This document shows, piece by piece, positions 45,171-54,777 of a DNA stretch of 64,000 bases (its first letter is position 1; each line of letters begins with the position of its first letter). The DNA is from Leptospira_A sp046736045 (lineage in GTDB: Bacteria; Spirochaetota; Leptospiria; Leptospirales; Leptospiraceae), in the NCBI RefSeq assembly GCF_046736045.1, contig NZ_CP177134.1, positions 1,550,001-1,614,000 on the forward strand. The letters run 5' to 3'. A program made the translations under genes and the position numbers. The notes under the pieces are model-generated. The model was not told the DNA's origin. It did no database searches and worked only from the letters and a program-made list of their open reading frames with translations.

Positions 45171-46085
45171 ATGAAAAACCTCATTATCCTTTGTTACATT
45201 TTGATTACAATGGCTTTTTCCGCGTGTAAGGAAAAACAATCTTTAAAAATTGCAGGTTCGGAAACCATGAATGCGATGATGAGGTATCTGGGTTCCGAAT
45301 ATGAAAATTCCAATTCAGATATCAAAGTGATCGTAGAAGGTGGCGGTTCCGAAACCGGAATCGATCGCTTGAGAAAGGGAGAAATCGATATTGCCGTTTC
45401 ATCCCGCGACCTCAATCAAAACGAATTTGATGATTTGCGCAAAACGGGAAACTTGGAAAAAATCCGAGTGGCATACGATGGAGTTGCACTTGTTGTAAAT
45501 CCCAAGAACCCGGCCACCAAACTAAACTTAAATCAAGTCTCGGATATATTTTCCGGAAAGGTTTTGAATTGGAAAGAGGTGGGTGGTGCCGATGCTCCCA
45601 TTCAAATTGTAATCCGAAATGATAAATCAGGTACTCAGGATTATTTTGAAAATCATATCCTTCGCAAAAAAGATTTGGGAATTCCTGAATTTGAAAAAAA
45701 CAAATCCAACAAAATCGTTTCCACTGCCAAGATCGTTAAGGACAATGCGGAACTTGCAAACTTTGTAGAAACAAATCCGAATGCAATCGGTTATATGGGA
45801 ATGGGAAGTGCGATCATAGACCATAAAACAAAAGTTAAATCTTTGGATTATGCAAGAAAAGCATCCGATCCTTATGTGACTCCGTCGATTCGAAGTGTGT
45901 ATGATAGAAAGTATCGTTTGGCGCGAGAACTATTTGCGATTTATAAAACCGACCAAGGTGACAAGATCGATGCGTTCATTACTTTTTTAACGAGTGAAAA
46001 AGGACAAGAGTCCGTGATTCGATCCGGATATTTGCGGGCTAGTTTACCCGAGGTAGAAGTATCCGCAGACCCTAATCATCTTTAG
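45171..46085 (+). CDS. PstS-like phosphate-binding lipoprotein
   Basis: About 304 aa from the ATG at 45171; an upstream GTG/TTG-type frame to 45132 is less likely as it would break the signal. The lipobox is FSAC (Cys19). Ligand motifs of phosphate-binding PBP family members are visible: AGSETM, GGGSETGIDRL, VSSRDL and NDKSGTQDYF. It should deliver phosphate to a PstCAB transporter, but no such genes are nearby. Its end overlaps the convergent hpt gene by 14 nt. Confidence 0.87.
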   Translation: MKNLIILCYILITMAFSACKEKQSLKIAGSETMNAMMRYLGSEYENSNSDIKVIVEGGGSETGIDRLRKGEIDIAVSSRDLNQNEFDDLRKTGNLEKIRVAYDGVALVVNPKNPATKLNLNQVSDIFSGKVLNWKEVGGADAPIQIVIRNDKSGTQDYFENHILRKKDLGIPEFEKNKSNKIVSTAKIVKDNAELANFVETNPNAIGYMGMGSAIIDHKTKVKSLDYARKASDPYVTPSIRSVYDRKYRLARELFAIYKTDQGDKIDAFITFLTSEKGQESVIRSGYLRASLPEVEVSADPNHL

Positions 46086-46599
46086 AATCATCAGGTTCTA
46101 AAGACGCTACATACGGTAGGTTTCGGTACATTCCCGCATGATCCAATCCATAACCTACCAGGTATTCGTCTCCGATTTCAAATCCGTAATAATCCACATG
46201 TAGATGCGGATTTGCTTTTTCTTTTTTCCAAAATAATGCCGCTATCTGAAGAGAGAGCGGTTCGTGTTTCATCAGATCATTTACTAAAAATTCCAGAGTT
46301 TTTCCCGTATCAACTATATCTTCCACAATCAAAACGGATTTGCCTTTGATCGTTCTTTTTAGAAATTTAGTATATTCTATTTTACCACTGGACTTTGTTC
46401 CGTCTCCGTAAGAGGAAGCTCCGATGAAATCAATCTCATGCGGAATGGCGATGGAGCGGCATAGATCTGCGGTGAAAATAAATCCACCGTTCAAAACTCC
46501 TATAAGGATCAATTCTTTGCCGAGAAAATCCCTTGAGATTTCTCGTCCCAGTTCATCCACTCGGTTGTGAATTCTTTCTTCTGAAAATAATGCCTTCAT
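46072..46599 (-). CDS. hpt: hypoxanthine phosphoribosyltransferase
   Basis: A 175 aa enzyme of normal length. The PRPP-binding motif VEDIVDTGKT (92-101), the pyrophosphate loop LNGGF (37-41) and the base-binding DEYLVGYGLD are present. It salvages hypoxanthine or guanine to nucleotides. It overlaps the upstream sixA-like gene by 4 nt (ATGA), so the two are co-translated. Convergent overlap of 14 nt with the phosphate-binding lipoprotein gene. Confidence 0.93.
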   Translation of the reverse strand: MKALFSEERIHNRVDELGREISRDFLGKELILIGVLNGGFIFTADLCRSIAIPHEIDFIGASSYGDGTKSSGKIEYTKFLKRTIKGKSVLIVEDIVDTGKTLEFLVNDLMKHEPLSLQIAALFWKKEKANPHLHVDYYGFEIGDEYLVGYGLDHAGMYRNLPYVASLEPDDSKDD

Positions 46600-47108
46600 T
46601 CCTTACCTAAATGCCCCGGTATCCAGAATACTTTCAAGTGACAAGTTCCCCAATCCAAATTTTTCCAATCGTCTCCGGAATAACTCAATCCCAGGAAACT
46701 TGCCGTAGGGAATTTATGAAATCGGCTGGGTTCGGATTGCCCGTAGAGAAGGCTTGTCGCAAAACTTTCAAGTCCCGGATTATGTCCTACAATTAGTACG
46801 GAATGAACGGAGTTGGGAATCCCATGCAAAAGAAAGAGCAGATCCTCTTCTTCCGCTTCGTAAATGGAATCTCTGATATCCGGTTTCGGCAAACGTAGGA
46901 TTTCTTTGCGCAAATGTTGATAGGTTTTGAGAGCACGTTCAGCAGGGGAAACCAAAGCCGAATCCACTTCAATTCCAAAATCCAAAAGAAAGGAACGGAG
47001 TGCCTTTGTCTGTTTTTTGCCCCGTTCGGACAAACCTCTCTCTTCATCTTTTTGGAAAGGTTCATCCCATTCCGATTTCGCATGTCTCAGTAAATATATA
47101 TGTTTCAT
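46596..47108 (-). CDS. sixA: SixA-like phosphohistidine phosphatase
   Basis: The 170 aa protein has the histidine-phosphatase motif LLRHAKSEWD (Arg8, His9) and a second His in VGHNPGLE. SixA enzymes remove phosphate from histidines in phosphotransfer proteins. The short length and the motif AKS after RH are typical of this branch. First gene of a pair with hpt (4 nt overlap). It neighbours a large block of two-component genes, which may or may not be its targets. Confidence 0.85.
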   Translation of the reverse strand: MKHIYLLRHAKSEWDEPFQKDEERGLSERGKKQTKALRSFLLDFGIEVDSALVSPAERALKTYQHLRKEILRLPKPDIRDSIYEAEEEDLLFLLHGIPNSVHSVLIVGHNPGLESFATSLLYGQSEPSRFHKFPTASFLGLSYSGDDWKNLDWGTCHLKVFWIPGHLGKE

Positions 47109-47152
47109 AAGACTAATATATCTTATCAGTATCTGAACAAATTACTAGAAAA

Positions 47153-47749
47153 CTATTTTTGTATTTCTTTTTGGTATTTGGAAATCAGTTCGTTATTGTT
47201 TTTGCAGGCAAATTTGGTACGCATCTGGTTGAGATGATACTCCACTGTTTTTCTGGATTTTTGAATTTTTTCCGACACTTCGTTTTGAGATAGACCAAGT
47301 ATAAGTAGATTGATGATTTCAATTTGGAATGGAGAAAATGGCAAAGCTTCTTTGCTGACACCTTCGGAAATATACTTTTCACCGCGTACAACCGCTTGGA
47401 TAACAGATGGTAGGTGGGAAATGGGATCCGATTTGATCATGTATCCGTCCGCTTTCAAACGAAGAGCGTCTTCCACATAGATTCTGCTGCCATGGAGGGA
47501 AAAAATGACTACTTTGATTTTGGGATACTTTTCCTTTACTTCCTTAAGGATATCGAGTCCGTTGCAATCCGGTAAATCTATATCCAGAAGTAGAAAGTCC
47601 ACCTCCCGCTTTTCTAAAAAGCGCAACAATTCTTCCCCTGTACGAAATTCTCCTACAACTGGAAAGAATGGGTTGGTTTTTAAAACGGATATGATCCCTT
47701 CTGTTACAACCGAATGATCTTCTAAGATAGCAATTTTGATGGATTCCAC
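47153..47749 (-). CDS. NarL/FixJ-type response regulator
   Basis: The 198 aa protein has a receiver domain (1-120) with Asp11 pocket, phosphoacceptor Asp56 in FLLLDIDLP and Lys in YMIKSD, then a LuxR-type HTH (about 135-195: LSQNEVSEKIQKSRKTVEYH). The start is a GTG at 47749, because no ATG lies near and the receiver begins at once. It touches the divergent kinase start with no gap between. It is the natural partner of one or both tandem kinases, whose own receiver domains may pass phosphate on (inference). Confidence 0.88.
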   Translation of the reverse strand: MESIKIAILEDHSVVTEGIISVLKTNPFFPVVGEFRTGEELLRFLEKREVDFLLLDIDLPDCNGLDILKEVKEKYPKIKVVIFSLHGSRIYVEDALRLKADGYMIKSDPISHLPSVIQAVVRGEKYISEGVSKEALPFSPFQIEIINLLILGLSQNEVSEKIQKSRKTVEYHLNQMRTKFACKNNNELISKYQKEIQK

Positions 47750-50182
47750 GTGTATTTTTTAGCTCGCCGTATAAGACTTCTAAGTCGATCCAAAGTCGAT
47801 TTTACGTCAAAGGAATTTCGCACGTACTTAAAAGTTTTCTTACTGCTATCATTTGCATTTTGTTTGGAATCTTGCGGAGAAAAAACAGTCCCTTCTCCGA
47901 TTGCAAGGAAGGGAGTTTTGGATGCCAGCCACTTCCCTTTGGAAGATAAGAATTTGGAACTCAGAGGAGATTGGGAATTCTATTGGAAAGAGCTACTGCA
48001 TCCCGAAGAACAAAAGCCGGAAAAACTTCAATATGCCTTAGCAAGCAACCACTGGACCAGTTTAAAGGAAGGAGGAAAATTTCTTCCCAGCTTCGGATAT
48101 GCGACCTATCGGCTTACCCTTGAGGTGCCAGAGTTAAAAGAACAAATTGCGATTTCCATGCCTGTGATGCATACTTCCTACCGGCTCTTTGTCGATGGGA
48201 AACTGATTCATGAAAATGGAATCGTGGGAACTGATGCAGATCATTTTCGTCCGTCTTACCGAACCAAAATTTGTCCGCTGGAAAGAACCGGCAAAACCAT
48301 TCGGATTCAGGTTCAGATAGCAAATTATACACATACGATCGCCGGCATGAAAGAGCTGATTCGCGTGGGAACCATACCGAATATTTACGATTCTTATATG
48401 AGCTCGGTGATTTTGAATTGGATCATAACCATATTTTTGTTTATGCTCAGTATATATCATATTTGGATTTTTATTGTCCGCAAAACAGAGGTTGCATCTT
48501 TATATTTGGGGCTGTTGTACATTTGTCTGATATTGATTACACTTGCAATCAGCGAGCCGAGGAGTTTATACCGGATTTTTCCCGATCAATGGTGTTTTTT
48601 TTTGATACGGATGTCCAAGGTGATATTACCGTTCATTTTGTACTTCGGAGCAAGTGTGGTATATCACTTATTCTATTATAAAAAGGAAATGGTCATATTC
48701 CGAATTTTGACTATCTATTGTTCCATTTTTGCCATTTTAGTAATGTTCTCACCTGACAGGTATATGGCTGAAATTGCGGAACCTTTCGAAATCGTAGCGG
48801 TCATATTTTTGTTTATCGGAGTTATATATATCATCAGGGCCGTTATAGAAGGTAAAAAAGATAGTTTCATATATCTAATCAGCTTTGCATTGGCTTCTGC
48901 AGCGGGAATTCACGATGTACTTTATTTTAAAAACTTCATCCCCGGAATCCGACCGATTGCCGCATATGGTTTGGTTTTATTTTTTATTCCCCAGTCAATC
49001 ATACTGACCAGATCATTTATCAATTTATTCAGACGGGAAGAAGAAGTTTCCCGCGCTGTCATTCGCAATAATGAGGATCTGGAAAGAAAAGTAAAAGAAA
49101 GAACTTTCGAATTGGAAAAAGCAAATCGTTGGAAAGCGAATTTTATATCTTTATTGTCCCATGATTTACGTTCTCCTTTGGTCGGTGTGAATCAAATTCT
49201 CGATATTGTTCAGCATAACTTTGATTCAATGGAAAATCAGGAAAAGATGAAATTTTTGGATTTGTGCAAATCGGGAATCCAGAATTCACTTAGAATGATC
49301 AAACAATTATTGGATGTAAGCCGATTTGATTCCGAAGGAATCCGGTTACAGCCTACTTTGTTTTCGGTAAAAGAATTATTGGATGATGTTGTTCAAACGA
49401 TCGAATCCTTGGGAACAGTAAAAGAAATTCATATTCGATTGAAGATAGACCAGGATCTCATGATGATCGGAGACAAAATTCTTTTGGAAGAAGTTTTGAA
49501 AAATCTGATCACAAATGCGATCAAGTATTCATACTCCGGTTCTTTTGTAGATGTTGTGCAAAAGATCGCTAATGGATGGATTTCGATTCAAGTGATTGAT
49601 TATGGAGTAGGGATGAGTTCCAATCAATTGGATCAGATCACCGGAGAGAATACACCTAAAAGCCAGCCGGGAACCAAAGGAGAATTGGGTACGGGGCTTG
49701 GTTTAAAATTATCCCAAACAATCATAGAAGCTCATTTCGGAAAATTAAAAGTATTCAGTGAGATAGGAAAAGGCAGTAGGTTTGAAGTTTTATTATCAAA
49801 TACTACAAGATCGATCTTACTTGTTGATGATTCGGATAACTTTAGGACTGATTTAGCGGAAGAGTTGAGACGTAAAAAATGGATTGTTCTGGAAGCAAAA
49901 AACGGGGAAGAAGCATTGGATCATTTAGCACGAATTACTCCGAATTTGATTGTAACTGACAAACAAATGCCTATTATGGATGGAATTTCTTTCATTCATG
50001 AATGGGAAGCGATTAAGGAAGATAAAAAAATACCGATCATTATGCTTAGTTCCGATGCGCCTTTTTATAACGGTAGAAAGTTTTTAGAAGAAGAAGGTTT
50101 GGAACACGCAGTTTTATCTTATTTATCCAAACTATACAGTAAAAAAGATTTAGTAGAAAAAATATTATCTTCAGTGTCTTAG
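47750..50182 (+). CDS. lipoprotein hybrid histidine kinase with 7TMR-DISM sensor (copy 1)
   Basis: The 810 aa from GTG 47750 include a lipobox LESC (Cys42), a DISM jelly-roll domain (about 55-210), seven membrane segments (about 220-425), a HisKA domain with His471 in SLLSHDLRSPL, an ATPase domain (N box ITNAIKYS, G box GTGLGLKLS) and a C-terminal receiver with phosphoacceptor Asp737 (LIVTDKQMP). The start is uncertain: no ATG precedes the signal, and the GTG leaves a long n-region. Ligand unknown; DISM domains usually bind small carbohydrates or similar. A near-copy follows 9 nt downstream. Confidence 0.88.
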   Translation: MYFLARRIRLLSRSKVDFTSKEFRTYLKVFLLLSFAFCLESCGEKTVPSPIARKGVLDASHFPLEDKNLELRGDWEFYWKELLHPEEQKPEKLQYALASNHWTSLKEGGKFLPSFGYATYRLTLEVPELKEQIAISMPVMHTSYRLFVDGKLIHENGIVGTDADHFRPSYRTKICPLERTGKTIRIQVQIANYTHTIAGMKELIRVGTIPNIYDSYMSSVILNWIITIFLFMLSIYHIWIFIVRKTEVASLYLGLLYICLILITLAISEPRSLYRIFPDQWCFFLIRMSKVILPFILYFGASVVYHLFYYKKEMVIFRILTIYCSIFAILVMFSPDRYMAEIAEPFEIVAVIFLFIGVIYIIRAVIEGKKDSFIYLISFALASAAGIHDVLYFKNFIPGIRPIAAYGLVLFFIPQSIILTRSFINLFRREEEVSRAVIRNNEDLERKVKERTFELEKANRWKANFISLLSHDLRSPLVGVNQILDIVQHNFDSMENQEKMKFLDLCKSGIQNSLRMIKQLLDVSRFDSEGIRLQPTLFSVKELLDDVVQTIESLGTVKEIHIRLKIDQDLMMIGDKILLEEVLKNLITNAIKYSYSGSFVDVVQKIANGWISIQVIDYGVGMSSNQLDQITGENTPKSQPGTKGELGTGLGLKLSQTIIEAHFGKLKVFSEIGKGSRFEVLLSNTTRSILLVDDSDNFRTDLAEELRRKKWIVLEAKNGEEALDHLARITPNLIVTDKQMPIMDGISFIHEWEAIKEDKKIPIIMLSSDAPFYNGRKFLEEEGLEHAVLSYLSKLYSKKDLVEKILSSVS

Positions 50183-50191
50183 GATTTTAAT

Positions 50192-52555
50192 TTGTATATT
50201 CGTACATTCGTAAAAGTTGTTTTTTTGACAGGTTTGTTTTTCGGTTTTGCAGTTTGTAAGCCAGTTGTGACTCCTTCTGCAAAAGCAGGGGTATTGGATC
50301 TAAGTGATTGGGATTTTCAGGACAACAGAGATTTGAAGGGAGATTGGGAATTTTATTGGCTGAAGTTTCTCGAAGTTCAGGAAGAAAGTCCAACTTACAG
50401 ATATTATGCGTCTTCTTCCAAATCGTGGACTAGTTTGGAAGAGTCGGGAGTTCCGTTGCCGAGTTTCGGTTATGGCACATATCGTTTGACTGTGATTTTA
50501 CCTGATATGAAGGAAGATTTGGTTCTTTCTCTTCCTGGCATATATACCAGTTATAAACTATTTTTGAATGGTGAACTGGTTCATCAAAGCGGAGTGTTAG
50601 GCGCCAGTCCGGAGAGTAGTTCTCCTTCTTTGAAATCAGCTTTGATCTCCATAAAGGATATAAATAAAATTCTGAAGATTCAAATCCAGATTGCCAACTT
50701 CTACGATAGAAATGCCGGAATTTACGATACAATCCGTATTGGCAGGCCGGACTCCATTTATTCTCATCTAACAAACGAAAGGGTTTTGAATTGGGTTATT
50801 TCCGCCATTCTGCTTTTTTTAAGTTTATATCATATACTGATTTATTTTGCCCGTAAGACGGAACTGGCATCTTTATACCTTGCCATAGTTTTTTTAGGAG
50901 TGATTTATACTCGAATTGCACTCGGAGAACAAAAGATATTATTCAATCTTTTACCAGATGCTTGGTGCCTTTTTTTGATGCGCCTAGGCCATATTAGTTT
51001 CCCTTTGATGGATGCCGGCTGCGCCGGAGTGATATATTATCTTTTCGGTACTAAAAAAGATAAATGGATTTTATGGGTGGTGTTTACTTATGCATTTATT
51101 GCAATTTTTTGTGCGTTACTTTTACCGATTCAACTCTTTTTAAACGTAAATACATATATTTCCTTTTATAGTTTGGGTTTGAATTTTATCGCGGTAAGTT
51201 TTTTGTTTCGTGCCGTCGTCCAAGGCAAAACAAATAGTATTCCCTTTCTATGTAGTCTAACCTTTTCAACGATTACGATCACATTGGAAGTATTGGGAAA
51301 TTTTAACGTGATAAATCCCATTCCTTATATCGGACTTTATACTCTTTTCTTTTTCTTCACTCCTCAAACTTATATTTTGACCCGTTCCTTCATTCAGGTA
51401 TTCAAACGGGAAGAAGAAATTTCCCGGACTTTATTCAGAAGTAATGAAGACCTGGAACATAAAGTAAAAGAAAGAACTTCCGAATTGGAAAAGGCAAACC
51501 GTTGGAAGGCAAATTTCATTTCACTTTTATCGCATGACTTGCGTTCGCCTCTTGTCGGTGTCAGCCAGATATTGGATTTAATGAAATACAATATCGATTC
51601 TATGGAAAAAGACGAAAAACATAGAATTGTAGATTTGTGTAAAGATGGAATTCAAAATTCACTTCGTATGATCAAGCAATTGTTAGACGTGAGTCGCTTT
51701 GATTCGGATGGGATTCGGTTGCACCCGATGGTTTATTCCGTAAAGGAACAACTGGAAGATATTGTCAAAAACTTGCATCCCATCACTTCTCTTAAAGATA
51801 TAACAATCGAACTCAATCTGACCAAGGATGATTTGATCATCGGTGATCACATTCTATTGGAAGAAGTATTCAAAAACATTATCACCAACTCGATCAAGTT
51901 TTCCTTTAAGGGTTCGAAGATTGAAATTTTTAACAAATCCTATGATGGTTGGCTTTCCATAGAAGTAGTGGATCATGGAATGGGAATGGATGCGGAGCAG
52001 TTATATCAAATTACTGCGGAAGGACAGCCCAAAAGCAGAGCCGGAACGGAAGGAGAATTGGGAACAGGACTCGGCCTGAAATTATCGCAAACGATTCTGG
52101 AAGCTCATTTCGGAAAACTGAAAATCAAAAGCGAGCAAGGCAATGGCTCCAGATTCGAAATTTTATTATCCAATAGCTTAAAATCAATTCTTCTCGTGGA
52201 TGATTCGGATCAGTTTAGAGGCGAACTTGCGGAAGAATTGAGACGTAAAAAATGGATCGTCATTGAGGCGAAGAATGGCGAAGACGCACTTGACCATTTA
52301 ACTAGGATTACTCCAAATTTAATCGTAACTGACAAACATATGCCTGTTCTGGATGGAATTTCTTTTGTCCATGAATGGGAAGCTGTCAAAGAAAATCGTG
52401 ATATTCCTATCATTTTGATCAGTTCCGATGCGCCTTTATCGGGAGGGAAAAAGTTTCTGCAGGAAGAAGGTTTGGACGGGATAGTGCTTCATTACCTTTC
52501 CAAGCTGTTTCGAAAGGAAGAATTGGTTGAGTCGATTTTATCCGTTTTAAAATAA
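50192..52555 (+). CDS. lipoprotein hybrid histidine kinase with 7TMR-DISM sensor (copy 2)
   Basis: The 787 aa paralogue has the same order: lipobox FAVC (Cys22), DISM domain, seven membrane segments, His448 in LLSHDLRSPL and receiver Asp714. From the His to the end both copies have exactly 339 residues, and the kinase part is highly similar, while the sensor and membrane part is clearly diverged. So a tandem duplication followed by sensor divergence is likely. AGGA lies about 7 nt before the TTG start. It may sense a second ligand and feed the same output. Confidence 0.88.
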   Translation: MYIRTFVKVVFLTGLFFGFAVCKPVVTPSAKAGVLDLSDWDFQDNRDLKGDWEFYWLKFLEVQEESPTYRYYASSSKSWTSLEESGVPLPSFGYGTYRLTVILPDMKEDLVLSLPGIYTSYKLFLNGELVHQSGVLGASPESSSPSLKSALISIKDINKILKIQIQIANFYDRNAGIYDTIRIGRPDSIYSHLTNERVLNWVISAILLFLSLYHILIYFARKTELASLYLAIVFLGVIYTRIALGEQKILFNLLPDAWCLFLMRLGHISFPLMDAGCAGVIYYLFGTKKDKWILWVVFTYAFIAIFCALLLPIQLFLNVNTYISFYSLGLNFIAVSFLFRAVVQGKTNSIPFLCSLTFSTITITLEVLGNFNVINPIPYIGLYTLFFFFTPQTYILTRSFIQVFKREEEISRTLFRSNEDLEHKVKERTSELEKANRWKANFISLLSHDLRSPLVGVSQILDLMKYNIDSMEKDEKHRIVDLCKDGIQNSLRMIKQLLDVSRFDSDGIRLHPMVYSVKEQLEDIVKNLHPITSLKDITIELNLTKDDLIIGDHILLEEVFKNIITNSIKFSFKGSKIEIFNKSYDGWLSIEVVDHGMGMDAEQLYQITAEGQPKSRAGTEGELGTGLGLKLSQTILEAHFGKLKIKSEQGNGSRFEILLSNSLKSILLVDDSDQFRGELAEELRRKKWIVIEAKNGEDALDHLTRITPNLIVTDKHMPVLDGISFVHEWEAVKENRDIPIILISSDAPLSGGKKFLQEEGLDGIVLHYLSKLFRKEELVESILSVLK

Positions 52556-52633
52556 AGAATCATTCGGTTGTAGTAAAAGCTGATTGCATCCAGATCATTC
52601 CAAGTGAAAGTATATTTCAGAAAAGATCAATTT

Positions 52634-53776
52634 ATGCCTCCGTTCCCTCCTCCTGATCACCCGCGCCTTCCTATCCCTTCGATTTCGCTTACAATTACTA
52701 TTTTTTCCATTATTGTAATCAGCTTAAAAAAAAACCGTTTTACCTTTGATCGATGGTTTGCATTATTTTTAATTTCGCTAAGTTCTCTGCATATTGCACA
52801 TCTGGTTAGAAAAGGGTTAGGCGAAGAATATTTTGATTTTTTTCACATCTCGATACTTTTGTTCGGGCCTTTATTTTTTCTTTATTTGAAAGATATAATG
52901 GGTATTAAAATAAAGAAGAAGGATTTGATTCATTGCATTCCTTATCTTCTTTCCATAGCTTTCTTTTTCGTTTTGCATTTTTCAAAAGATCTTTTGTTTA
53001 CGGAAAATCTCTATTATGATTTGTTCGGCCGTAAAAATTGGATCTTAAAAGGATTGAGTTTCTTTTCCCTTCTTATTTATTCTTCTTTCAGTTTGTACAA
53101 AGTTTATAAATTGGAAAAGGATATGACAAATCCCGTCGTAGAACCCCTTCAATTCAATTGGTTAAAATCAATCATCGGACTTATGATCATCATTATTTTA
53201 TACCATGGCTTGTCCGGCCTTTTGAATGAACCTTCGGGCTACTTTCCTTTATTTTTTTTACCATCCATTCGCGGTTATGATATTTTAATTTTTACGATTC
53301 TTTTCTCTTTGTTTGGAGTGCGGCACAGTATGGTTCATTCCGCTTGGTTGCTGGATCAAGGTTTTTTATCCCAATCATTGAAGAAAAAGAAATATGAAAA
53401 ATCCGGATTGGAAATTGAAAAGTTAAAAGATTATGTTCACGCAGTGAAAGATTATATGGAAGTGAGGAAACCTTATCTCGCTAACGAATTTTCTTTGGAT
53501 GACTTGGCTGACTATTTGGACATTCCGAGAGCACATATCACTCAGGCATTGAACGAAGTTCTGGAAACAAATTTTTACCATTTTGTCAATGAATACAGAA
53601 TTAGGGAATTTATTTCAGTATTGGAATCTTCCGGAGAAGAAAAACCGAATTTTCTTAGCCTGGCCTTAGGGGTTGGGTTCAATTCGAAGTCTACTTTTAA
53701 CGATTCCTTTAAAAGAATCACAGGAAGCACCCCCTCTCTTTATTTCGTCGAAAAAAAACGAAAAAATAGGTCTTAG
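52634..53776 (+). CDS. membrane-anchored AraC-family regulator
   Basis: About 380 aa from the ATG at 52634 (GTG at 52604 alternative). Six to seven hydrophobic segments fill residues 15-240, followed by a linker and an AraC-type double HTH (about 275-375: FSLDDLADYLDIPRAHITQA and SLALGVGFNSKSTFNDSFKR). It would act as a one-component membrane regulator. It lies 78 nt after copy 2 of the hybrid kinases, in the same direction, so it may be part of that signalling block. Confidence 0.85.
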   Translation: MPPFPPPDHPRLPIPSISLTITIFSIIVISLKKNRFTFDRWFALFLISLSSLHIAHLVRKGLGEEYFDFFHISILLFGPLFFLYLKDIMGIKIKKKDLIHCIPYLLSIAFFFVLHFSKDLLFTENLYYDLFGRKNWILKGLSFFSLLIYSSFSLYKVYKLEKDMTNPVVEPLQFNWLKSIIGLMIIIILYHGLSGLLNEPSGYFPLFFLPSIRGYDILIFTILFSLFGVRHSMVHSAWLLDQGFLSQSLKKKKYEKSGLEIEKLKDYVHAVKDYMEVRKPYLANEFSLDDLADYLDIPRAHITQALNEVLETNFYHFVNEYRIREFISVLESSGEEKPNFLSLALGVGFNSKSTFNDSFKRITGSTPSLYFVEKKRKNRS

Positions 53777-53813
53777 CCGATTGGTTCGGGCGATGAAATT
53801 GCGAAAATTGTGC

Positions 53814-53819
53814 TATAAT
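53814..53819 (+). promoter_or_regulatory. extended -10 promoter of the YHYH lipoprotein gene
   Basis: TGCTATAAT (53811-53819) is a perfect extended -10 element (TGnTATAAT). No good -35 is present, as is usual for this class. It is 65 nt before the ATG of the YHYH gene, which has AGGAG at the right distance. Confidence 0.6.
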
Positions 53820-53883
53820 GAAATAAATTATTAATTATAAAATAATTTCCGATCGTCCTATATGAATCGGTAAAGGAGAAAAA

Positions 53884-54777
53884 ATGAATCGAACGATACT
53901 CATAATGTTAATGGCGGGTTTGGTCTTTGGGACTTGCAAAAAATCTGAAAAAAAAGATGATACACCGCTTCTTGCTTTGGCATACTTAATGAATTCCAGC
54001 ACTTGCAGCACGGCGAGTTCTTCGACTAGTACAGGTACTACCGTATCCAATAATACAGCTACTTTGAATACTTCCACAGGTTGCGTAACCGGTGTAACCT
54101 CTTGTATGGATTCCGCACTTCCTTCTTGGATCAAAGACAATTTTAAATGTGCTACCGGATATGTTTCCGGTGGAAATTATGTTTTTAAATCTCAAAACGT
54201 TCCCAATACAAAAAGTTCTTATTATGGTACGAGTTCTCCTTTATATGAAGCAAGAACGACCACAGGCCCGAATCCGAATACAACCTCTTCGCAAAAACTT
54301 GTATATACAATCCCATCTTCTCCTACAAGAGGGACTGGTACAGTTAGTACGCAAGGTGGATTGGCTTCCATCGGTATCACTGTAAACGGACTTGCTATAT
54401 TCAATAATGCGGCAGCTCCACCTGATCTTTTAACAGTAGAAGCTTTAACTTTTGATAATTACGGCGGTCACCCTCAAAATTCCGGAATTTATCACCACCA
54501 TGCAGGTGCTACAAAAATTACAAATAATGATGCGAACTTAGTGGGACTCATTTTGGACGGTTATGCGATCTATGGTAAAAAATGTGATAATGGAACTGCT
54601 ACGACGGCAGATGATTTCACTCCCGGAGATTTGGATTCTTTGCACGGCCATACTACAAAAACGATTCATTTTGCAACGGCAACTTATCATTACCACCTAG
54701 CATTTGATGCTACTGCAACGATTGATACGTTGATGGGTTCCTTCTTTTATGGAAATACGGGATCCGTATCCAATTAA
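53884..54777 (+). CDS. YHYH-domain lipoprotein
   Basis: The 297 aa protein has a lipobox FGTC (Cys18), a low-complexity Ser/Thr linker with Cys residues (about 38-70) and a YHYH domain with GIYHHHAG and TYHYHLAF, whose clustered His could bind metal. GHTTK also adds a His. AGGAG stands 6 nt before the ATG. The next gene, a MORN-like lipoprotein, overlaps it by 29 nt, and an SCO1 gene follows by TTGA overlap; together they suggest copper handling or envelope redox work (inference). Confidence 0.85.
   Translation: MNRTILIMLMAGLVFGTCKKSEKKDDTPLLALAYLMNSSTCSTASSSTSTGTTVSNNTATLNTSTGCVTGVTSCMDSALPSWIKDNFKCATGYVSGGNYVFKSQNVPNTKSSYYGTSSPLYEARTTTGPNPNTTSSQKLVYTIPSSPTRGTGTVSTQGGLASIGITVNGLAIFNNAAAPPDLLTVEALTFDNYGGHPQNSGIYHHHAGATKITNNDANLVGLILDGYAIYGKKCDNGTATTADDFTPGDLDSLHGHTTKTIHFATATYHYHLAFDATATIDTLMGSFFYGNTGSVSN

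Noticed and set aside
48271..48681. 136-codon plus-strand frame within hybrid kinase copy 1
   Set aside because: Out-of-frame shadow of a clear kinase sensor region with membrane segments.
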